Source: Acidimicrobiaceae bacterium (GTDB taxonomy: Bacteria; Actinomycetota; Acidimicrobiia; Acidimicrobiales; RAAP-2). Taken from it: DNA of 49,140 nucleotides. The notes under the pieces are model-generated. The model saw only the letters and a list, made by a program, of their open reading frames with translations. It had not been told where the DNA came from and made no database searches. The position numbers and the translations under genes are program-made. Location of the stretch: NCBI GenBank assembly GCA_003163875.1, contig PLRK01000051.1, positions 1-49,140 of the forward strand, read 5' to 3'. Positions 32,609 to 41,050 of the stretch are shown here, in pieces (within the stretch, counting starts at the first letter, position 1; each line of letters begins with the position of its first letter).

Positions 32609-34329
32609 GAGGATCGGCCGTTCACGATGTTGCGCAAATCACCAATGTTCGTGCGCCGCGCCCAGGCGGTGAACGTCTCACCCTCGCGGTGTTGCTGATC
32701 GTAGGCGAGCGTGGTGTTGAGAATGGCGTCTTCGAGGTCGCGCACCGGGACCGCGCCTTCGACCCAGTTGATGAATCCCGCTTCAGGACCGAGCGCACCA
32801 CCGAGCCCAACGTCGTAAGCTTCTTCGAGTTTGAATTCGCCCTTGTGGATCGCACCGCGAAGTCCGATGTCGGCGATCTGGGGTTGCGCGCACGAGGCGG
32901 AACATCCAGAGAGGTGCACGCGTAGCGGGGTAGTGCGCAATGGGCTCTGCGGTGAGAGTTCTTCGAGTCGGGCGTCGAGACGCTTCGCCAGCTGTACCGC
33001 GCGCTGCTTCGTCTCGGTGATGGCGTAGCGGCAGAATTCATTGCCGGTGCACGCAACGACACCACGCGTGAAGGGGCCCGAGTTCGGACTGAATTTTTGC
33101 ATGAGGTCCTCAGCGAGGAGTGCGTCGACCAACTCGTTCGCGACGCCCGAGAGAATAAAATTCTGGTCCACACCAAGTCGCACGTGCCCGTCCCCGTAGT
33201 GTTCGGCGAGTCGGGCCGCTTCGGCAAGCTCGAGGCCGGTGAGGCGCCCCGCGGGTACGACGCAACCTACGTAGGAAAAGCCCTCTTGGCGTTGGGCGTG
33301 CACGCCGACGTGGTCCCGACGAAAACCAGTTTGTAACGCCGTGGCACCCGAGCGTGGCTCCACGTTCAGTCGAGCGACGAGCTCAGTTCGGAATTGCTCG
33401 GGACCAAGTTCTTCGACGAGGTAGCGCATCCGTGCAACGCCGCGGTGTTCGCGATTTCCGAGTTCGGCGAAGACCTGGGCGATACCCCTCGCGACTTCGA
33501 CAGCTTGGTCGCTCGTAATGAAAAGGTCGAGGTCCGATCCCAATCGTTCGCCGTCGGAAAGTCCTCCGCCCACGAGGACGTTGAATCCCGTGACGTCACC
33601 GAGAGACGCGGGCCAGAATCCGATGTCATTGATTTCCACTCGTGAGCAGTCCTCGCTACAACCACTCACCGAAATCTTGAACTTTCGCGGAAGGTTCGCG
33701 TAAGTGCGGTTCCCGGTGAAGAAGTCAGAGATCGCCGTCGCGACTGCCAACGAGTCGACAATCTCGTGGGCGTCGACCCCACTAACGGGACAACTCGTGA
33801 CATTTCGAGCGCAGTCGCCGCACGCCTGCACCGACGTGAGACCAACGCGAGCGAAGCGCTCCCAGATCCGAGGGATGTCCGCCATGTGCAACCAGTGCAG
33901 TTGAATCGTCTGACGCGTGGTGATGTCGCAGTAACTGTTACCAAAGAGTGGGTGATCGTCCGGACCGCGTCCGAACGCTTCGGCGGCGAGTCCGATTTCA
34001 CGAGCCTGGGGTGCCGTCAAGACGCCACCGGGGACCTTCACGCGCATCATGAACGCGTCGCCGCCTTGGCGCTGTGGGTAGACGCCCACCCATTTGAGTC
34101 GCTCAACTTCGTAGGGCACTGCGTTCAGGGCGTCGACGCCGTCTTTGGCGTAGGTATTGATGACGGCGGCAGCGACCTCGAAAGGGTGTCGGCGAAGCTT
34201 CATCAGTTCGGTGTCGTTGAGTTCACCAATGTTTCGATAGGGATTGAGGAAGGGGAGGCCTTCGACCGTCGGTCCGTCGAGTCCAAGACCGTACGGGTCG
34301 TCGTGTGTGTCGCGTCGAGTGGTGCTCAC
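32605..34329 (-). CDS. Siroheme nitrite/sulfite reductase
   Basis: About 574 residues, GTG start, full length for the ferredoxin-type NirA/Sir family. Both pseudo-symmetric halves are present. The siroheme-[4Fe-4S] ligands read Cys427, Cys433, Cys476 and Cys480 (CTGNEFC...SGCSASC), the classic C-x5-C-xn-C-x3-C. TTRQTIQLHW and ACGDCARNVTSCP occur in the first half, where SGCSEDC echoes the cluster motif. It performs six-electron reduction of nitrite to ammonia or sulfite to sulfide; which one is not decided by eye. The partner FrhB-like gene replaces the expected ferredoxin reductase. Confidence 0.87.
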   Translation of the reverse strand: MSTTRRDTHDDPYGLGLDGPTVEGLPFLNPYRNIGELNDTELMKLRRHPFEVAAAVINTYAKDGVDALNAVPYEVERLKWVGVYPQRQGGDAFMMRVKVPGGVLTAPQAREIGLAAEAFGRGPDDHPLFGNSYCDITTRQTIQLHWLHMADIPRIWERFARVGLTSVQACGDCARNVTSCPVSGVDAHEIVDSLAVATAISDFFTGNRTYANLPRKFKISVSGCSEDCSRVEINDIGFWPASLGDVTGFNVLVGGGLSDGERLGSDLDLFITSDQAVEVARGIAQVFAELGNREHRGVARMRYLVEELGPEQFRTELVARLNVEPRSGATALQTGFRRDHVGVHAQRQEGFSYVGCVVPAGRLTGLELAEAARLAEHYGDGHVRLGVDQNFILSGVANELVDALLAEDLMQKFSPNSGPFTRGVVACTGNEFCRYAITETKQRAVQLAKRLDARLEELSPQSPLRTTPLRVHLSGCSASCAQPQIADIGLRGAIHKGEFKLEEAYDVGLGGALGPEAGFINWVEGAVPVRDLEDAILNTTLAYDQQHREGETFTAWARRTNIGDLRNIVNGRSS

Positions 34330-34431
34330 GAGATGAATCCCCTCGAACGTGCAACGAAATGCCTAGTAATTCGGTCCTTTCGCCACCTCGCGGCAGATGG
34401 GAACATCATGATCGACATAGGAGACACTATA

Positions 34432-34450
34432 TATGACCCAATTAGTCATA
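34432..34450. promoter_or_regulatory. Inverted repeat upstream of the siroheme reductase
   Basis: TATGAC-CCAATTA-GTCATA, a perfect 6-bp repeat in the A/T-rich part of the 295-bp divergent region. It lies about 105 bp before the reductase start. The adjacent TAAATCTA (34449-34456) recurs in the metY operator. Likely a repressor or activator site. Confidence 0.4.
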
Positions 34451-34567
34451 AATCTAAAATATTGAAGAGGCGCGAAGCGTCCGGTTCCCCACGCATGCGT
34501 GCGCCGCACCGTATTGCATTGCGTGAAGTGTGCGTTAAATGCGGTCGCGTCGAGTTGGTTTGCCCAT

Positions 34568-34597
34568 GGGACCTAAGTAGGGTGTGTCTTTGGTCCC
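34568..34597 (+). promoter_or_regulatory. Inverted repeat before the pyrimidine operon
   Basis: GGGACC (34568-34573) and GGTCCC (34592-34597), 18 nt apart, lie 28-57 bp before the beta-ureidopropionase start. This may be a DNA site or a leader hairpin; function unknown. Confidence 0.3.
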
Positions 34598-34624
34598 GAC
34601 GACCATCAAGCGAGAGGTGCGGAG

Positions 34625-35485
34625 TTGACGAACCAGTCTGGCGAAGGAGCCGAAGTAATTCGAGCGGCGCTCGTGCAAACGAAGTGGACGGGCGACAAGC
34701 AGTCGATGATCGAGGCGAACGTGGCGCTCGCGAGACGCGCCGCAGAACAAGGCGCGAAGGTCCTGTGCTTCCAGGAACTCTTCTATGGTCCGTACTTCTG
34801 CCAAGTGCAAGATCCCAAGTACTTCGACTACACCGAGACCGTCCCGGGTCCTACGACAGAGGTGATGTGTGCACTCGCGAAGGAGACGGGCATGGTGCTA
34901 GTGGTGCCGGTCTATGAGAAGGAGCAAGAAGGTCTCTTCTATAACACCGCCTTCGTCATTGACGCCGACGGCACGTATTTAGGCAAATACCGCAAGCACC
35001 ACATTCCCCAAGTGAAGGGCTTCTGGGAGAAGTTCTATTTCCGACCCGGCAACCTCGGCTACCCGGTCTTTGCCACCGCGGTGGGACCGATTGGTGTGTA
35101 CATCTGTTACGACCGCCATTTTCCTGAGGGCTGGCGAGCTTTTGGACTGGGTGGCGCGCGCATTGTCTTTAATCCTTCGGCGACGAGCCGTGGACTATCG
35201 ATGTACCTCTGGAACTTGGAGCAGCCCGCGGCGGCAGTCGCCAACGAGTACTTCGTCGGCGCAATCAATCGAGTGGGCGTTGAAGAGCTTGGCGACAACG
35301 ACTTCTATGGTTCCTCGTACTTCGTCGATCCACGCGGCCAACTGGTTGGCGAGGCGGGTTCGCAAAAGGAGGACGACGTGATCATCCGCGACCTCGACAT
35401 GTCGACGCTCGCCGAGGTGCGCCACACCTGGGCCTTCTATCGCGACCGCCGCCCCGAGAGTTACGGCGCATTGGTCGAGCCCTGA
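34625..35485 (+). CDS. Beta-ureidopropionase (nitrilase family)
   Basis: About 286 residues, TTG start behind GAGAGGTGCGGAG. The nitrilase triad is Glu51 (FQELFYG), Lys124 (KYRKHHIP) and Cys161 (YICYDRHFPE). VKGFWEKFYFRPGN and FNPSATSRGLSMYLWNLEQPAAAVANEYFVGAINRVG are typical of N-carbamoyl-beta-alanine amidohydrolases. It yields beta-alanine, CO2 and ammonia from N-carbamoyl-beta-alanine. The dihydropyrimidinase gene follows after 25 bp. An N-carbamoyl-amino-acid amidase in hydantoin breakdown is the alternative. Confidence 0.87.
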   Translation: MTNQSGEGAEVIRAALVQTKWTGDKQSMIEANVALARRAAEQGAKVLCFQELFYGPYFCQVQDPKYFDYTETVPGPTTEVMCALAKETGMVLVVPVYEKEQEGLFYNTAFVIDADGTYLGKYRKHHIPQVKGFWEKFYFRPGNLGYPVFATAVGPIGVYICYDRHFPEGWRAFGLGGARIVFNPSATSRGLSMYLWNLEQPAAAVANEYFVGAINRVGVEELGDNDFYGSSYFVDPRGQLVGEAGSQKEDDVIIRDLDMSTLAEVRHTWAFYRDRRPESYGALVEP

Positions 35486-35510
35486 TCACGTCACGACGAG
35501 GAGGCGAGTG

Positions 35511-36914
35511 ATGAAGACGCTTATTACTGGGGGAACCGTCGTCAACGCGAGCGGCCCATTTGACGCCGACGTCCTCATCAAGGGCGAGAGCATCGCGGGA
35601 CTGGCGTCACCTGGTTCCGAGACGGCGCTGTCGTGGAAGGACGGGGCTGATCGCGTGCTTGACGCGACTGGCCAGTACGTTATCCCCGGCGCGATCGACG
35701 CGCATACCCATATGGAGATGCCCTTTGGCGGAACGTTCTCCGCCGACACGTTCGAGACCGGTACTCGGGCGGCCGCCTTTGGAGGGACCACCACCATCAT
35801 CGACTTCGCGATTCAAAGCAAGGGCAAGAGCCTGCGAAGCGGTCTCGATGACTGGTTCGCCAAGGCGGAAGGCAACTGCGCGACGGACTACGCGTTTCAC
35901 ATGATTGTCTCGGACGTGAATAAGCAGTCCCTTGACGAGATGGATCTTCTGGTCGATGAGGGGATCGCGAGTTTCAAGTTGTTCATGGCGTATCCCGGAG
36001 TCTTTTATTCCACCGACGGCGAAATTCTCCAAGCGATGCAGCGTGCCTCGCTTAATGGCGCAACCATCATGATGCACGCGGAGAACGGCATCGCGATCGA
36101 TGTGTTAGTCGCTCAGGCACTCGAACGCGGCGAAAGCGATCCTCGTTTCCATGGAGCGACGCGACCATCGATTCTCGAAGGCGAAGCGACGCACCGCGCG
36201 ATCCAGTTGGCGCAAGTAGCGGGTTCGCCGCTGTACATCGTGCATCTCTCTGCACGCGAGGCACTCGAGCAAGTAGTGGGCGCGCGCGATCGTGGTCAAA
36301 ACGTGTTCGCCGAGACCTGTCCTCAATACCTATTTCTTTCCGAGGCGGACCTCGCTCGTGAGGGTTTCGAAGGTGCAAAGTTTGTGTGTTCGCCACCGTT
36401 GCGTGATTCCAGCCACCAGATTGACTTGTGGCGCGGACTGCGCACTGACGACCTCAGTGTCGTGTCGACTGACCACTGCCCATTTTGTTTCAAGGAACAA
36501 AAAGAGCTGGGAGTAGGCAATTTCTCCAAGATTCCCAACGGCATGCCCGGCGTCGAGCACCGACTGGACCTGATCTTCCAGGGCGTCGAGATGGGCGAGA
36601 TCTCCTTGGCACGCTGGGTCGACGTGACGTCAACGACGCCGGCGCGGATGTTCGGACTCTTTCCTCGAAAAGGTCTGATTGCGCCCGGTTGCGACGCGGA
36701 CCTCGTACTGTACGACCCCAACTTCACGCACACGTTCTCATCGGCGACGCATCACATGGACGTCGACTATTCGGCGTACGAAGGAATGAAGGTAAAGGGT
36801 AAGGCGACGACGATTCTTTCGCGAGGACAGATTCTCGTCGAAAACGACAACTACGTGGGCACCCCGGGTGCAGGGAAATTTCTCAAACGTGGTTTGAACG
36901 GTTTGCTCCGCTAG
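35511..36914 (+). CDS. Dihydropyrimidinase (hydantoinase)
   Basis: About 467 residues from the ATG six nt behind GGAGG; the GTG one codon earlier is too close. Complete binuclear-zinc cyclic amidohydrolase: His65 and His67 (DAHTHMEMPFGG), carboxylated Lys156 (ASFKLFMAYPG), His189 (MMHAEN), His245 (YIVHLSA) and Asp321 (STDHCPF). It hydrolyses dihydrouracil/dihydrothymine, or hydantoins, to N-carbamoyl-beta-amino acids. Second gene of the pyrimidine operon. Confidence 0.9.
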   Translation: MKTLITGGTVVNASGPFDADVLIKGESIAGLASPGSETALSWKDGADRVLDATGQYVIPGAIDAHTHMEMPFGGTFSADTFETGTRAAAFGGTTTIIDFAIQSKGKSLRSGLDDWFAKAEGNCATDYAFHMIVSDVNKQSLDEMDLLVDEGIASFKLFMAYPGVFYSTDGEILQAMQRASLNGATIMMHAENGIAIDVLVAQALERGESDPRFHGATRPSILEGEATHRAIQLAQVAGSPLYIVHLSAREALEQVVGARDRGQNVFAETCPQYLFLSEADLAREGFEGAKFVCSPPLRDSSHQIDLWRGLRTDDLSVVSTDHCPFCFKEQKELGVGNFSKIPNGMPGVEHRLDLIFQGVEMGEISLARWVDVTSTTPARMFGLFPRKGLIAPGCDADLVLYDPNFTHTFSSATHHMDVDYSAYEGMKVKGKATTILSRGQILVENDNYVGTPGAGKFLKRGLNGLLR

Positions 36915-36942
36915 TGGGAAAACACGTGTGGAACGGAGGTTC

Positions 36943-37941
36943 ATGGAATTCGGGCTGGTAGCGCAAACGAATCCGCCGGCGAAGGACGTGATTGAGCTCG
37001 CCAAGCGAGCCGAAGACGCCGGGTTCGATTATTTCTGGACGTTTGACTCGGCGGTGCTGTGGCAAGAACCCTTCGTCATTTACTCGCAAATCCTCAGCGC
37101 GACGACCTCAATCAAGGTCGGACCAATGGTGACGAACCCTCTGACGCGTGACTGGACGGTTACGGCATCATTGTTCGCGACACTCAATGACATGTTCGGT
37201 CCCCGTACCATTTGTGGCATTGGCCGCGGCGACTCGGCGGTCCGATTTACAGGAGGAAAGCCGTCGACGCTCGCGGAATTGGCCCAGTGCATCGAGGTCA
37301 TTCGATCGCTGGCCCGGGGCCAAGAGATCACGCTTCGTGATCAGACTTTTAGCATTCCTTGGGTAAAGAACGGTGCGCTCGACGTGTGGATGGCGGCGTA
37401 TGGACCAAAGGCCCTCAAGGTAGCGGGTGAATACGCCGACGGACTGATTATGCAGCTCGCCGATCCGTTCATTGTGCGCTGGGCTATTGAGAACGTCGAC
37501 GCTGCGCTCCAAGGGTCGAATCGAAGTGACGAGCCGTTCAGTGTGTGTGTGGCCGCGCCCGCGTACGTGGGCGATGACGTGGCGCACCAACGTGATCAGT
37601 GTCGCTGGTTCGGTGGCATGGTGGGCAATCACGTCGCGGACATCGTTGGTCGCTACGGTGATGATCTCTCGGTCGTGCCCGCGGCCTTGACCGAGTACAT
37701 CAAGGGGCGAAAAGGTTACGACTATCGCCATCACGGCAAAACCGGTAACCCCGACACCGAGTTCGTACCCGATGAAATCATTGACCGGTTCTGTATCCTC
37801 GGTCCGGTCTCCTCGCATCTGGAGCGACTCCAGGAACTCTCGTCGCTCGGTACTGATCAATTCTCGCTCTATCTGATGCATGACAATCCCGAAGGCACGA
37901 TTGACGCGTATGCGAAACGCGTCATTGGGCAGGTTGAGTGA
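36943..37941 (+). CDS. LLM-class F420-dependent oxidoreductase
   Basis: About 332 residues from MEFGLVAQTNPPAKDVIELAKRAEDAGFDYFW (GTG 36928 is the alternative; GGAGG sits tight to the ATG). GPMVTNPLTRDWTVTASLFATLNDMFGPRTICGIGRGDSAV is the Mer-like F420-binding core of bacterial-luciferase-fold reductases, with the expected bulge region. It resembles the F420-dependent group (CPS_4043/TIGR03842-like) often found beside hydantoinase genes. Its substrate is unproven; context suggests a redox step on a pyrimidine or its product. Confidence 0.82.
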   Translation: MEFGLVAQTNPPAKDVIELAKRAEDAGFDYFWTFDSAVLWQEPFVIYSQILSATTSIKVGPMVTNPLTRDWTVTASLFATLNDMFGPRTICGIGRGDSAVRFTGGKPSTLAELAQCIEVIRSLARGQEITLRDQTFSIPWVKNGALDVWMAAYGPKALKVAGEYADGLIMQLADPFIVRWAIENVDAALQGSNRSDEPFSVCVAAPAYVGDDVAHQRDQCRWFGGMVGNHVADIVGRYGDDLSVVPAALTEYIKGRKGYDYRHHGKTGNPDTEFVPDEIIDRFCILGPVSSHLERLQELSSLGTDQFSLYLMHDNPEGTIDAYAKRVIGQVE

Positions 37942-39023
37942 TCGACGCGTCGGGGAAATCGGTTCGACCCATGCGACGATACGTAGTTGGCGCGGCGCTC
38001 ATCGGACTCGCCAGCGTCACCTTGCTCTCGCCGCGAGCGTTTGCAGACTCAACTACGACGACGACGGCCCCCTCGAGTGGCTCGAGTACCACGTCGAGCA
38101 CCACCACGTCGGTGCCGGTCACCACGACGACCAACAAAGTGTGGGTCGCTCCCTTAACCGGACTTCCCGATCCGAGTGAACTCACGCGTCATCGCTCGGC
38201 GTTGACCATAAAGATCGACAATACGCCTGAGGCACATCCTCAATTCGGCCTTCAAGACGCAGACGTCGTCTACGAAGAGATCGTCGAGGGCGGGATCACT
38301 CGATTGGCCGCGATCTTCAATTCGAAACTTCCTACCGTCGTGGGTCCCGTTCGCTCCGTTCGACGCACCGATCCACAGATCGTCTATCCCCTAGGCGGGA
38401 TCTTCGCCTTTTCGGGTGGAGCCCAGTACGCGATTGACGCCATCGAAAAGGCGCCAGTCAAGCTCATCCAAGAGTCAAACGCTGGAGCCGCGATGTTCCG
38501 CGACCTTAAGCGTCCTCCGCCCCACAACCTGCTCGCGAACGCGGTGCTGCTCATGACCTATGGAGGAGAGCCCAAACCTCCGCGCGCGATCTTCACGTAC
38601 CGAAGTGCTTCGGAACCGGCCACCGGGGCTCGAGTGAATGTTTTCAACGTTGATTTCTTTTCGGGCTACGAGGTGTCGTACAACTGGGACGAGAAGACGT
38701 TCTCGTGGGATCGAACGATTTTTGACTACCCGGACATCACGGCGACCGGGCAGCGTGTGTCGCCCGCGAACGTGATCGTAATGAACGTGCTCTATCGCGG
38801 AGGGGTAGGCGTCGAAGGCTCGTACGCGCAGCTCACGGGTTCTGGTCCGGCCGAAGTCTTTACCGCTGGTCGGGTGCAGCGAGGTACGTGGTCGCGAAAG
38901 GCTCTTGCGGACCCAATTGTTTACAAGAACGAATCTGGGCAAGTAATTGCGCTCACGCCCGGCCAGACGTTCGTCGAGCTCGCCGACACACTCATGCGCG
39001 CCACGATCACCAACCAGCCCTAA
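37938..39023 (+). CDS. Secreted DUF3048 (YerB-like) protein
   Basis: About 361 residues, GTG start overlapping the previous stop (GTGA), with signal peptide RRYVVGAALIGLASVTLLSPRAFADS and a Thr/Ser-rich linker of about 30 residues. The DUF3048 core is plain: NVWVAPLTG-like PLTGLPDPSE, ALTIKIDNTPEAHPQFGLQDADVVYEEIVEGGITRLAAIFN, VGPVRSVRRTDPQIV, FRDLKRPPPHNLLAN and YAQLTGSGPAEVFTAGR. The family is envelope-located and uncharacterised. An export protein coupled to a cytosolic F420 enzyme is an odd pairing and may reflect compact packing only. Confidence 0.87.
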   Translation: MIDASGKSVRPMRRYVVGAALIGLASVTLLSPRAFADSTTTTTAPSSGSSTTSSTTTSVPVTTTTNKVWVAPLTGLPDPSELTRHRSALTIKIDNTPEAHPQFGLQDADVVYEEIVEGGITRLAAIFNSKLPTVVGPVRSVRRTDPQIVYPLGGIFAFSGGAQYAIDAIEKAPVKLIQESNAGAAMFRDLKRPPPHNLLANAVLLMTYGGEPKPPRAIFTYRSASEPATGARVNVFNVDFFSGYEVSYNWDEKTFSWDRTIFDYPDITATGQRVSPANVIVMNVLYRGGVGVEGSYAQLTGSGPAEVFTAGRVQRGTWSRKALADPIVYKNESGQVIALTPGQTFVELADTLMRATITNQP

Positions 39024-39045
39024 AGTTCTTCGCCAACGCAGCGCG

Positions 39046-39963
39046 CTAGCTAATAAAAGGAATCGACAGCTCCCAGAGACGTTCCGCGCTCTCGGGATCG
39101 AGAGCCCACGGATTCACGCCGCCGCTGTAGGGTTCCGGGTTCGCCGTAACCGGAGCCTCGTTGCAATTCTCGAAGTAACGACCCCCGACGTCCAATAGCA
39201 GTGGCGACGCCGCGAGCAAGACCGACGTCGCCGCACCTTGGGAGGGCGTCTTTTGGTATTGCACCGGTGTCATCATCTGGCCCGTGTAGCGCTGCAAGTT
39301 CGTGGGAATGGAGCCTGGGTGTAGTGCGTTCGCGTGAATGCCCGCACTCGACCAGCGCCGCGTGATCTCGACGGCGAGCAACACGTCGGCGGTCTTGGAC
39401 TGACCATACGCTGACCACGGGTCATACGGTCGCTCGTGGAAGTCAATGTCGTCGAACACCACGGGGGAGAAGTAGTGCGCCATGGAACTGACCGACACGA
39501 CGCGAGCGCCGGTGGCGCGCTCCAACCAGGGATACATATTCATTGTGAGGGCGAAGTGCCCCAGATAGTTGGTCGCGAACTGCACCTCGTGACCTCGTGC
39601 GCTTCGCTCCAGCGTCGGCACCGCCATGACGCCAGCGTTGAGTACCAGCATGTGAAGTGGCGAATTCCATCGCTTCGAAAAGTTGCTGATTGACGACACG
39701 CTGAGAAGATCGAGCTCCTGGACTCGGACGTCGTCATTGCCCGTGGTTTCGGCTATCTCCCTGGCGGCTCGTGCGCCCATGTCGGGATTGCGCACCGCAA
39801 GGGTCACCGTGGCGCCGGAGCGCGCGAGCGCGCGTGCGGTTTCGAGGCCAATACCTGATGATCCTCCGGTGACGAGTGCACTTCGACCAGAAAGACTGAC
39901 GCCCTCGAGTACCTCATCGGCCGTCGATTGCTCGTCAAAGGGAGTGGAGATCAACGGGTCCAT
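39046..39963 (-). CDS. Short-chain dehydrogenase/reductase (retinol-dehydrogenase-like)
   Basis: About 305 residues. Nucleotide loop TGGSSGIG (about 33-40), LAVRN for NADP preference, NAGVMAVP, and catalytic Ser/Tyr/Lys in VVSVSSMAHY and YGQSKTADVLLAVEITRR. NATNYLGHFALT-like FATNYLGHFALTMNMYPWL and HPGSIPTNLQRY are typical of the WWOX/retinol dehydrogenase group. The substrate is unknown. Ends convergent with the DUF3048 gene 22 bp apart. Confidence 0.87.
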   Translation of the reverse strand: MDPLISTPFDEQSTADEVLEGVSLSGRSALVTGGSSGIGLETARALARSGATVTLAVRNPDMGARAAREIAETTGNDDVRVQELDLLSVSSISNFSKRWNSPLHMLVLNAGVMAVPTLERSARGHEVQFATNYLGHFALTMNMYPWLERATGARVVSVSSMAHYFSPVVFDDIDFHERPYDPWSAYGQSKTADVLLAVEITRRWSSAGIHANALHPGSIPTNLQRYTGQMMTPVQYQKTPSQGAATSVLLAASPLLLDVGGRYFENCNEAPVTANPEPYSGGVNPWALDPESAERLWELSIPFIS

Positions 39964-40288
39964 CGGCTCAGCCTATCCACCGGTCTTCAGTGCTGAACCT
40001 TCTCTGGTTCCACCGATGTCCTTCATCAATGGAACTGACGAGTTTGTGGGCTCACGAGTCTTTCAGTGGATGCAGCGGACTCGAGTCCCCCAAACGGACT
40101 CGTCAGGGCGAACGCCGGGACGCTACGACTTGACGACTAGTGTCTCGCCGCGTATCGAATTCGAAATCTTCGATTGATCGGCGCAGCATCATATGCACCT
40201 AGGAAGTTGACGATGTTTGGTGAACTCGCCTCACCTTCAGGCCCGCCCTTCTAGAAACTTATTTCGATGTACTTTCAGTTTGGATTTG
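39964..40288. other. Intergenic stretch with a hairpin
   Basis: No convincing gene. CGAGTCC (40082-40088) and GGACTCG (40096-40102) form a perfect 7-bp stem with a seven-base loop; further CGAGTC/GACGAG copies lie within 60 bp. It was checked for a tRNA T-arm and does not fit one. Probably the SDR upstream region plus the 3' flank of the membrane protein gene. Confidence 0.4.
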
Positions 40289-41050
40289 CTATAAGAAGTG
40301 ATACCGTGCTGACATCAATGCCCCCGCAATCGCGACCGACGTCCAACAAAGTGATCGAAGGGCGCCTTCAATTGGTCCTAGCTGGCTCTCGACACTGAGA
40401 GCAACCTTGGTGCCATCGAGCAAAACCTCATCACCCTGGAGGTAGTTCACGTGGCGGCGAAGTCGCCGTGCCGGGGTCGAGAGTTGACGTTGTGTCGCGG
40501 CGATGAAGGCCGCGTAGAGTGCCGCAAGTAATGCGGCGGCACTTAGGTTCTCATGCTGGGTGAAGTACGCGGTGAGAACTGGGAAGCAGCCCCAAGAAAG
40601 AAAAAACACGAGATCGGTGTGGAGCCGTCCGCCAAAGAGTTCCAGATTGTAGCCAACTGCTGCGATAACACCAACAGCGATGAAGATCCACAAAAATTCG
40701 TCGACCTCGACCGCACCAACGATGCCAAGTACGACGGCGCCACCAAGGCTCAGAATTGACGCGGCGACCAGTTGCCAGGTGGGGATGGTCGTGCGAAGGG
40801 GGCGGCCTTGTAGTTCGTCCATTGCGTGTGCTCCAATGCCGACCGCGAGGAAGAACGCGAGGACCGTCATCCAAAGGCGAAACGTGTGGATGGGACCTAC
40901 GAGGGACGCGCCAATGACGACGAGTGAGAGGAGAAACATGGTGTAGGGCGGATGCAGCAACGTCCACCATTCGCGAAGTCGTGGTCGCGAAAGGTACTTA
41001 GGCTGGGCGTAGAACGCTGGACCCGACGGCGGCGTCTGCTGGTCGCTCAT
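40289..41050 (-). CDS. Polytopic membrane protein, distant UbiA-like
   Basis: About 253 residues; the first 207 codons of the tracked ORF are a shadow of the methyltransferase gene, and ATG 41050 overlaps its stop as ATGA. Eight or so helices, with REWWTLLHPPYTMFLLSLVVIGASLVGP, VGIGAHAMDELQGRPLRTTIP and AVGYNLELFGGRLHTDLVFFLSWGCFPVLTAYF in positions like UbiA prenyltransferase helices. The canonical NDxxDxxxD and second Asp motifs are absent, so catalysis as a prenyltransferase is doubtful. Coupling to a UbiE-like methyltransferase points to quinone or isoprenoid metabolism. Confidence 0.6.
   Translation of the reverse strand: MSDQQTPPSGPAFYAQPKYLSRPRLREWWTLLHPPYTMFLLSLVVIGASLVGPIHTFRLWMTVLAFFLAVGIGAHAMDELQGRPLRTTIPTWQLVAASILSLGGAVVLGIVGAVEVDEFLWIFIAVGVIAAVGYNLELFGGRLHTDLVFFLSWGCFPVLTAYFTQHENLSAAALLAALYAAFIAATQRQLSTPARRLRRHVNYLQGDEVLLDGTKVALSVESQLGPIEGALRSLCWTSVAIAGALMSARYHFL

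Noticed and set aside
33766-34917. 383-aa plus-strand ORF spanning the divergent region
   Set aside because: It is antisense of the siroheme reductase and runs out of frame into beta-ureidopropionase; no coherent domain.
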